Below, one piece after another: positions 47,956 through 57,400 of a stretch of DNA of 64,000 bases. Positions within the stretch are counted from its first letter, which is position 1. The number at the start of each line of letters is the position of its first letter. The stretch is from Hemileia vastatrix (Eukaryota > Basidiomycota > Pucciniomycetes > Pucciniales > Zaghouaniaceae). Below the pieces are notes generated by a model that was not told where the DNA came from, ran no database searches, and worked only from the letters and a program-made list of their open reading frames with translations. The stretch covers positions 4,699,001 to 4,763,000 of the forward strand of contig JASXTE010000015.1 in the NCBI GenBank assembly GCA_030280995.1. The letters run 5' to 3'. A program made the position numbers and the translations under genes.

Positions 47956-48483
47956 TTGTTGCTCAAGAATATCACTAAAGCTCAAAAAGATGAAGATTTT
48001 CGCTTATGGGACACTCTACCTTCCTTTAACTCTTTTCTTGCTCTTCAACTCAAAAAGCACTGTAATAAAGCATTTGAAAAAAATCATGAACTTGCAACCA
48101 AAGTTGGAATACCAAATTGGTGTGACTCCAAATGGGAAGATATCAGCCACAAATATCTTTTATTTTCTAATGTTATTATCACTCATTCTGGATTTCACAA
48201 TAAAATTCACACCGATACCAAGGACACCAATTTTCTTACTTTTGGTATATTCTCATATATCAAACCGATTACTGGCCAATCAATACCATTTCCAGCTAAA
48301 ATCAAATGACATGGTTTATATTTTCCAGACCACTGGTGCATCATTGATTTTGGTTTGGGAAATGGTATCATCGAAACTATTTGGAATTCTTTTAAGGATA
48401 ATCATCAAACGACCAAAGCTCCTCCTGGTTTGGAATCCTGTCAAGATTTAACACATTTTGGTTGCCCATTTTAAATCAGTCAT
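47956..48483 (+). pseudogene. Tet/JBP-like oxygenase fragment inside Harbinger copy 2
   Basis: One frame reads TKAQKDEDFRLWDTLPSF, ATKVGIPNWCDSKWEDISHK, then GFHNKIHTDTKDTNFLTFGIF, with the Fe-binding H and D of HTD and the TFGIF strand. After an in-frame TGA (48307-48309) it continues HGLYFPDHWCIIDFGLGNGI, then stops at TAA near 48472. The pattern (HxD, FGIF, FPD...IDF) is that of rust-type Tet-like 2-oxoglutarate oxygenases. It is related to, but clearly diverged from, the copy at 18798-20006. The N-terminus is not defined (no ATG in the open frame), so this is a decayed fragment; whether it was captured or is native to this Harbinger lineage is unknown. Confidence 0.68.
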
Positions 48484-49092
48484 AAGTTGATTCAAAGAAT
48501 CAATAAGGTAATGAAAGAAGGTAAAGTTAATCGATTTAAAAAAACTTTATTTAGATCCAAAAAGTATGGGGATTAGAGTTGTCATCAAAAATTTTATATT
48601 TTTCGTAAATTTTTAATAAATATTTTTTATGTATCAATTTCCTCAAAAAAAGTAATGGGCCCACGACCTTGTGTTGTATAAATGGTAATCATGATAACAT
48701 TTATTTGTTTCATGGGGTTCCTCTAGCCTATACCTGTGGAAAGTCCCAAACTTTTGTTTCTAGATTTGATCTGCATTTTGGCTTGAGGGATTGCCATTAC
48801 TTTAAACTAGGGAAATTGATATATATTAGATATTTATTTAATAATTTATGTAATTATATTAAATTTTGATGACTTCCATCACTTACTTCAATAAAATGCA
48901 GGGGGGGGTATTGCCAAATTTTCAAATCTGACATGTGAAATTGATGACTTAGAAAAATTTTGTTGACATCCACCCCTTGCTTCAATAAAATGCAGGGGAG
49001 AGTATTGCAAATTTTTTAAAACAGATATGGAATTTTTTTGACTTGTAAATATTTTGGTGAAAATTTTTGATGAGAATGTGAAAGTAATTGTT

Positions 49093-49710
49093 TCAACCTT
49101 GAGCAGGTTTCTGGCTCAAAGGAATATCAGTATCATCAACAAAACCAATACATCCTGGGAAGCCCTCTGCTTGCATAACCTGAGATGATTCAAGTCGCTC
49201 TTCTTTTGTTGGCCAGGTGAGAAGTTGAGATTACAAGGAGTTGATGGCAGTGATACATTGTTTGGTATAAGTGTTAATTGAACCATACCCTAAATCAAAG
49301 ACATTTTCTAAACATTTCAAAGCGGCTCCATTACCATTTGAACCCAAATGACATAGTGTGATGGCCAATTGAATTGAAGGATGTTGTTGTTCTTTTTGAG
49401 AATTATTGTGAAATATGGGATGATCCTGAATAAGCTCAAAAAATTTAAGGAAACATTCCTGAGAAGTCCTGAACAGCTGTCTAAAACTGGGTGTAGATAG
49501 TTTAAGAAGTGTTTGGATGGTGTACTTGGGGGTATGAAGTACTTGAGGCTTTCTGGGAAGAAGGTAACTTTTCGTGGCCATTTTTGATAAAAAGACAAAA
49601 TCTTCTTCTAGATCAGAATCAGAATTGCAATCAGAGTCCAAGAGCAGTTCAAGAGCCATGAAAGTCATTGCTTTATGTAATTTATCACAATTTGAAAGTG
49701 AGGAAGGCAT
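49093..49710 (-). pseudogene. Harbinger DDE nuclease fragment (copy 2)
   Basis: Starts MPSSLSNCDKLHKAMTF and is about 95% identical to copy 1 up to LTWPTK, with a TAA at 49231-49233 where copy 1 has Glu. The frame then continues EERLESSQVMQAEGFPGCIGFVDDTDIPLSQKPAQG, containing the first catalytic Asp of the Harbinger DDE domain (GCIGFVDDTDI), to a TGA at 49093-49095. The second Asp and the Glu are missing. It shows what copy 1 lost at its breakpoint. Confidence 0.72.
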
Positions 49711-50590
49711 AACTCTTATATGATATGATATGAAGATGTAAGTGATGTACAATGTTTTGAGTTATGAAGTGTTATGCTGCGGAGTGCTGCGTATGAATGG
49801 GATGATGCTGATAAATCAGTGAAATGGGACTTGATGGTGAAATCAGCACTTTTGGTTGAGAAAGTGCGGATTTGAGTGAAATAAGTGACTTATTTCATTT
49901 TGAAATCCACCAGTATTGGGGCTAGTGTGCTTTGGAAATCCGCACTTATTTAAGTGCCTATTTGGTCAAATTTAAGTTCGGATTTGTAAGTGCGGATTTG
50001 CCAGAACTGACACCCCCTATTATATATAATAAATCTTAATTCAGTATAGAGAAAATTATATTAATCATTTTAACCATTTCAAGTAATTTAATTTTTAATT
50101 TTATTGAAACAACTACTTAATTTAATAAGATAACCATTTTAGAATGAGAAATGAAATTTATCATATTAAATGAGTATTTTACTTAATTTAGTAATTTTAG
50201 TCACACAATTAAGGGTCAAGGAAGCGCCCAATATTTATGGATAGTATTATATGATAAGTTGTATTTTGTTTATATAAATTTTATTATTCAAATTGTAATT
50301 ATAAGTTGAATTTTACACCTATAATATAATTTTATATAATTAATTTATTGATTTAAAAATATTAAATACATACAAAATGTGCCATGATGTTATAGAATAT
50401 AATATCCTTTTATGTATTAAAAAGTTTCTTAATAATAAATATAAAAATTATTTTACTTAAAGAATATTTATATAATTTTATTAAATAAGATTTTTATTGT
50501 AATTACACAAAATATATAGCATTATTCCCTTAAATGATTCCAGTAATTTATAATATAATTTACTGGGCTCCTGAGATAGTCTGGCTGACA

Positions 50591-51600
50591 ACTACCATGT
50601 AATTTTGATTGATGCACCTGATGTGACTGATGTGTATAATGCACCACTCCCGGCTCCACCCAATCCTCCTCCCCCTCTGGTACTGGGATTCCTTCCTTCT
50701 CCTGATTCTCCCCAATCACCTCTTTTATCTCTCATCAAGCCTCTCCCCCCTCCTTTATTCTCCCAACACAGAAATGACCACCCTGCATCTCCAGAATTGC
50801 ATGCCCCCTACATATATCTTTCCCTCAAAAAATTCCAATACTCTTCACCTTCTGTTTGGTCATTCTCCTTCTCCACCATAGAAGAAGCAAGGAAAGCTCA
50901 CCCTGAAATATTCTTCCCCCATGATGAACCCATTTCTCCTAGGTCAGAAGGTAGCTCCACCACCACTCCTTCCCCTAGAATACAACCTATCCCCCTCCAT
51001 CTAAGGCAGACTTCTGCATCCCTAGAGAGCCCCATCCAAAATCCTAAAAATCCATTAGATATTTGTGGCATTACCTCTGCCCCTCAAGCTCCTCTCTCTT
51101 CATCCATGGATCCCAACTCCCCAGCCACCCGCATTATCTGCCTGGTAGGACTAAACAATGCAAATGAACCTGATTTTCTCTCCTTGTGCCTAAAAAATCT
51201 CTTATGTACCATCAGGGAGCCCCCAAAGAAAGGCTCTTGCACAACTTTCCAATCTTCTACTATTTCAGATATACACACTCTGGCTGCTGCTATGGGACCT
51301 CTCATCACCCAAAAAACCTATCACCAGACACCCATAGTCCCTCCCCAGCCACAACCCCAAATTTCTGCTATTGAAACTAAACTTAATGGCATACTTTCCA
51401 GACTAACTCTCAAAAGAAATGCAACAAACCAACACAAACCTCCCCACCCTCAAAATATGTGCCCCACCTTCCCCCAGGCTGCTGCTTCAGGCCTCCCCAA
51501 AGATACTCCTTCCCCTCCACCACAAATTCACCCCAGCTTCCCCTCATTCACAATCAAGCAGACTGGCCCAGAAGCCCCATTGCTCAAAGACACAGGGTGA
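50591..51600 (+). pseudogene. Proline-rich ORF fragment of unknown origin
   Basis: A frame open from the RT-3 LTR junction to TGA at 51600, about 335 codons with no convincing ATG start. It is rich in Pro and Ser (PPNPPPPLVLGFLPSPDS), with more ordinary stretches (RIICLVGLNNANEPDFLSL, AIETKLNGILSRLTL). I do not recognise it; it could be the ORF1 of a LINE or part of a host gene. The LTR cuts its 5' side. Composition is much less AT-rich than its neighbours, which argues that it was coding. Confidence 0.4.
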
Positions 51601-52590
51601 AAAATAATATGACTTTTAGGCAAGTCGTTTTTTTTCCCTCAGACTACCCCCAGAGTAACTTCAGTAGTAACTCCAGTAGTCCCACAAGGAGTGTGAAAAT
51701 TACTAAAATAATTCTCAAAATTTATTTTGACACAAATTAAAAAGGAACTTACCAGTATTTGACCTTATTTTGGTGTTACAGACAAGGATAGGACCATTTT
51801 CTTGAATCCAATCACTTCCAATCACTTCTGCCACACTAACTGATCACTCATTATTTCCTGCTTCATCAATCTTCCAAATCTTTACTCCCATGATCTTGAG
51901 CTGAGACTCTCTCCTATTAATCTAAATATGCTCTTATATTTAACTCTTCACTCATGCACTGTGACTCCCCTTTCCAAACACAAGCACCAAAAAAAAATAC
52001 CCAGTTATAGATTATCTAGATATTTTCATTTTTTTTAATTTTTTAATTTCTTGAATTTCAAAGCAATTATTTTTAAATTTAGACTAACCTAGATATTTTT
52101 GATTTTTTGATTCTTTAATTTTTTTTTAAAAAAATGGCAGTTTTAACTATTGTAGATATTCTTATTATCATTTTGTTTTATGAATGTTACAGAATCATTA
52201 ACTTGCTGTTTAAAATTCTCTATATTTTTTCTTCTTTTTCTTCTTTACTATTCTTCTTTATCTTTTTTTTCCTTTAATCAATTTTGATCAATTTTATCAA
52301 AATAATCAATTTGGAGTTTAAAATTTCTATAATTATATTTTTTTCATTCTTTGCCTTTTCTTATTGGTTTAGTTTTAAGATAATTAAAGGAAATCTTAAA
52401 CCATCTTTTACATTTACTTCCTTTTTTTATTAGGTGATGATTTAAAATATGGGAAGAAAAAGAGAATGAAAAACTGATGTGCATGAAGTAAGACAAGGGA
52501 GGAAAGAGGAGAGGGAGAGTAGGATGTATATATATATATGTATATAAGAAGTAAAAAAAACAACAAGACATAATGAGAGCCAGTACTAGC
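51601..52590. other. AT-rich region, nothing recognisable
   Basis: Poly-T/poly-A-rich; ORF 52344-52625 is low-complexity and not supported as a gene. Confidence 0.4.
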
Positions 52591-52594
52591 TCAT

Positions 52595-53042
52595 GTGCTG
52601 AAATGACACTGCATCTTTTCAGCACGTGACCTTGTACTTGCTCACATTCACCCTTTTGTGAGATGAATCACAATTTTCTTCACTTTTGATCTACTTGACA
52701 AAATTCCTTACAGCCTCACTCTCAAGTTACGTGCTGAAAAGGTTCTGCATCTTTTAAGCATGTGACCTAGTGCTAGCTCCCAGGAACCCTTGTGTCAGAT
52801 GGAAAACAAGTCGGTTGACTTGCGATCCATTTGACCCATTTCCTGACAGCCCTATTCTCAGGGTCACATGCTGAAAAGACGCTGTGTCTTTTGAGCACGT
52901 GACCTGAAATTGGAGGCATGAAGTTATGGTTCAAATGGATCAAAATTCATAGCAAAATTTGATTCATTTAAACCAAGGGTTCAGGAGAGAAATACACTAG
53001 GTTATGTGCTGAAAAGACACAGAATCTTTTCTGGCACACACC
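52595..53042. repeat. Four ~137-bp repeats each with a GTGCTGAAAAGA hairpin
   Basis: GTGCTGAAAAGAC...TCTTTTCAGCACGTGACC or close variants begin at about 52597, 52731, 52868 and 53006 (134, 137 and 138 bp apart). Each is itself an inverted repeat (GTGCTGAAAAG / CTTTTCAGCAC). The sequence between is diverged, so the hairpins are the best-conserved part. Confidence 0.8.
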
Positions 53043-53146
53043 CTAAAAGAAAAAGGGTGCAAGAGGAGGTGATTATGGCAAATAACAAATATTAGGAGTA
53101 TCCTACAGAAGCATGAGGTATTGGGCTAGGGTCATGAGAGAGCAAT

Positions 53147-54324
53147 TGTCAGTATAGTCTAGTATATAAGTATGATATAACAGTGTTTATTTATGGTCCT
53201 ACTACTTATTGATAAATGATTTAGTGATTAAACCTCAGGGGAAGACTAATAGAATAGTTATACTCAAATAAAACTCACAATAGTTGGATTTAAATGCGTT
53301 CTAGTGGTGGAAAATAGATAAATAAAATATAGTTATAGCTTTATATAAAGATAAAATCAATTTATAGTAGCTTTATAATATATTTCTAAAGGTTAATAAT
53401 TGTATAGTAGTGTTTGTTGGAGTTGTAGTAATTGAATGATGATAAATAACCGTCAAAATACCTCCTTACTTATACCCAAATCCACTGGAGTGCACAGACC
53501 TTCAATCCAGATGATGTCACTGCTATCCCCGGCAATTACAGCACTGTGACGGCCCATCACCTCCCCATGGCATCCACTTCAAGCAGTTTCAACACCCAGA
53601 CCTCCAGTAAGGACCCTCCATCACTATTAATAATAACACTGATCCATACCATAAATAGAAAACCCAAATAAAAGCAGATACCATAAGGAAACAGGTAAAA
53701 TAAACAATCAAAAAGAGATTTAATGAAACTAAAAGCATATAAAGGAAAAAAATAAAATTTCCAAGCCCCCAATAACATCCCCAAGCATCCACATTAACCC
53801 AGAAACATCCTTCCAACCCATAAATCTGTGAATAACCATCCAAGGAAGTAATTTTAGTTGTCCAAACTGGGTGTATGCGCCTGATATAGGTGTCTATGCT
53901 TCTGTAGGCATTGTGAGTCCACTGATTTTGTCCATATGACCTAAAATAAGCAGAAAAACAAAGGTTATAGGCTATTAAGGGGCTAAAACCCACTTATATA
54001 CCTAAATATACATAATATACTGCATATTTCACTGAATATGAGATTTATGTATACATATAAGCTTATGTATGTCAATAATTACTTCATATCACTTAAGATA
54101 AGAATATTATGACTCCATTAACACCTTAATAAATATTATTAGGCCATGGATAAGCTATTTAAACTATTATAAGTTATATAATAGAATAATAATTATATAT
54201 ATATATAATAAAATAATATATATTATTATTTTAACCTTATTTTTAAGATATAAGCTTAATCTACTTAAGGTTATCTTCTTTTAAGCATAAGAAATACTCA
54301 ATCCTAAGGATATATAGGCTGACA
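53147..54324 (-). repeat. 3' LTR of RT-2
   Basis: 1178 bp with TGTCAG...CTGACA ends, near-identical to 60820-61994. ORFs 53557-53784 and 53589-53993 recur at the same relative place in the other LTR and are not genes. Confidence 0.92.
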
Positions 54325-54444
54325 CTCCCTCACCCCAAAAAAAAACACTAAAAAATGTTAAGACATTTTAATTAAAACTAAGGAGTGAAATAATAATAAA
54401 AAATAAAAAATAATTTTTATAATACATATACTGAATGATTAGTA

Positions 54445-57400
54445 TTATTTAGATTTAAATTTTTTCAAGAGAATTTTAAGATCAGAGATTTCATTTTCTG
54501 GAATCCACTGGTCATATTCACTTGATTTATTTTTAAATCTTAATAGATACTCAACTCCCTTTTCTTTAGTAAGGTGTCTCTTTTTAAGTATCTTTTCAAT
54601 TTCTGCCTTTTCAACTATTTCTTGAGGTTGCTGTTTATGCCTTCCTGATCTTCTTTGAAATAGAGCAGTATCATTAAAATGGTATGGTTTTATAAGAGAA
54701 ATAGGAAATACTGGATGTTTTCTATCATATGGTGCATATAGAATAACCTCAACAGCATTATTACCAACCATCTTTTTAACTACAAATGGTCCAATGAATG
54801 GATCCTTCAATTTAACATTACCATTTAAATTGAAATTTAGTGTTGAAATAAGGACTTCATCACCCTCTTTGAACATTTGTTCTTTATGGGCTTTATCCCA
54901 TCTTTTCTTTTCATACTCAAAAGCCTTATTTATACATTCTTGAGCATGTTTTCTGCATAATTTCTGCATCTGAAGAAAAGATTTAGTACCTGGATGGATA
55001 TCCAATCTAGGTAACTTATTAAGAGTTTTAGAAGGGGTATTAGGTACATAACCCAACCCTAACTCAAATGGTTTTTTGCCAGTGACAGAATTTACTGTAC
55101 TATTATATGCAAATTCTAAACCTGGGATAAGGGTTACCCAATCATGTGTGAATTTGTCATTGTCTTTAAAATTAAGACCAAAAGCACAGTATCTTCTTAT
55201 CATATCTTCTAAGGTTTGTATCATTCTTTCTGCTAGCCCATCAGTTTGTGGATGGTGTGCTGTAGAAAGTTTTAATTGACACCCTGAAACATCCATAAGT
55301 GACGTCCAGAACTCAGAAATAAATTTAGGATCTCTTTCAGAAACTATTGCTTTGGGGAAACCTGCTGTATTTAACATTTGTGTCCACCATAAAAAAGCTA
55401 AGTCCTTTTCAGAAACCTCTTTGTGGGTAAGAATAAATTTACACATCTTTGTAAATCTATCTACAATTACCCAGCAGGAGTTATAACTCTTATGTCCTGC
55501 TATTGGCAAACCTGTTACAACGTCCATGTTAAATTTCCCATGGAGCTTTAGGTTGCTCAATTTGTTGTAATAAACCAGCTCTTTTTCCTGTTAATCTTTT
55601 AGATTTTTGACAAGAATCACATGTTTCAACATATTTCTGAACAACCTCAGACATGTTAATCCACCAAGCTGTGTTTTTTACTCTGGTTAATGTTTTATGG
55701 TAATCAAAATGACCTCTAATATATCATCATGACATATACTTAACATTAACTCCTTCATTGAAGGGGGAATTACAATTACACTACTTAATTTCTTCCTGTA
55801 ATATATAAAACCATCCTCAATGGAAAATTTTCCTTTTTCTAATGCCTCATTATACTTCATTGGTAATGTTTTTATTAAAACATTCATTGAAGCATTAGAT
55901 GGATCATTTAATATTGTAGTTAATTTACTCAAGTCAGGATCTGAATTATAATTATCAAGAATTGATTGCATAAACTCATCCTCAAGATCTACAATATAAA
56001 TGCCATAAATGTTAATAATCTCTGACTCAGGAACATAAGCAGGATTATCATCATTATTAGGCAGAGGTACTCTAGATAACAGATCTACATTAGAGTGCAA
56101 GGTTCCTGCTCTATGTGTAATAGTCATCCGGCCTCTGTATTCTTGTACAGCTAATTGCCATCTAAACATGTGTCTATTAGGAGTTTTCATGTTTAAGAGT
56201 GACTTAACTGCACTACAGTCAGTGATTAACTCAAATTTTTTGTCTTCAAGGTAATAATGTAGCTTTTCAAGAGCCCATACTACTGCCAAACATTCAAGTT
56301 GAGTAGCACCATATTTTAATTCACCACTTCTCAGAGTACGTGAAATATAGCAGATTACTACTTCTGACATTTTACCTTCAATAAGTTGTTTTTGATGCAA
56401 AGCAGCACCCAGTCCAATAAAACTTGCATCTGTATATAATACAAAAGGTAATTGGAAATCTGGTAAACCCAAGATAGGAGCTGTCATCAAACATTCCTTC
56501 AACTTATCAAAAGCTTGTTGTCTTTCATTATTCCAAACGAAAGCTTCTGATTTCTTTATCAGTGTGTTCAGTGGTGCAGCAATTGATTGGTAGTTTTTTA
56601 TATATTGTCTATAATAACCACACATTCCAAGAAAAGATTGTACATCCTTCAGATTTTGAGGAATGCCAATATTCTTTATTGCAACCACTTTATTTTGGTA
56701 TACACATATTTGTAAGCCAGATACAATATGACCAAGCACTTTTAAAGATTCAAACCCAAATTTACATTTTTTCAATGCAAGGGTCATTTTTATTTCATCC
56801 ATTTTCTGAAATACTTTCCTTAAATGGATTAAGTGTTCATCAAAAGTTTTAGAGAACACTATGATGTCATCAATGTATACCATTAACCATCCCTCAATCA
56901 TTTCATTATGGAATGTTATATACATTAACTTCTGAAATACTGATGGAGCATTTTTTGGTCCAAATGGCATTCTGACATACTTATAAATTCCCATGTGTGT
57001 TGTTATCAACAAAAAGTTCTGTGAATTCTTTTCAACAGGAATTTGATGGTACCCTTTATTTCCATCTAGGCAACTTATATATTTAGCACCTTTAAGGGTA
57101 GCATGTATAAAGGCAATCCTTGGCAAGGGATAAATATCATCTACTGTAAATGTATTTAATGCTCTATAATCACCGCACAGGCTTGCTTTATCTTGTTCAT
57201 AAGAAATTAGCACTGGTGATATTACACAATATTTTGGTGTAGTTTCAACCTTCTCAGGAATGTTCATTTTTAATAACATCTTAATATTATCCTCTATGTC
57301 TTTCCTCTTCATTGGTGAATCAGGGTATGGTTTCTTTTTAAGACTAGCAGGAATATTATCCATATCACAGGTTAAACTAATCTTCATTTCATGATCTTTT

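Larger units (their letters stand above)
46258..50017. mobile_element. PIF/Harbinger-type element, copy 2, with captured Tet-like oxygenase
   Basis: 3760 bp with the same ends as copy 1 and again TATTA on both sides (46253-46257 and 50018-50022). The left ~340 bp and right ~930 bp match copy 1. The middle differs: no Myb-like gene, a second internal end-like GGTGTCAGTTCTGACC near 46611, a Tet-like oxygenase fragment, and a segment (48650-49020) that lies in the opposite orientation to its copy 1 counterpart (39430-39960). ORFs near 46342-47385 are low-complexity and not credible genes. Confidence 0.82.
45580..50590 (-). repeat. LTR of RT-3, interrupted by Harbinger copy 2
   Basis: The right end, read on the minus strand, starts TGTCAGCCAGACTAT at 50590 and resembles the start of the RT-1 and RT-5 LTRs. 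The left end abuts the primer-binding site at 45579. Removing the Harbinger copy and one TATTA leaves about 1.24 kb. The canonical CA end is not obvious on the left (TATTGG), so this terminus is eroded. Confidence 0.62.

Noticed and set aside
47182..48869. Several short ORFs in Harbinger copy 2 (for example 47182-47385, 47990-48451, 48669-48869)
   Set aside because: Out of frame with the oxygenase fragment or made of poly-T runs; no family motif.
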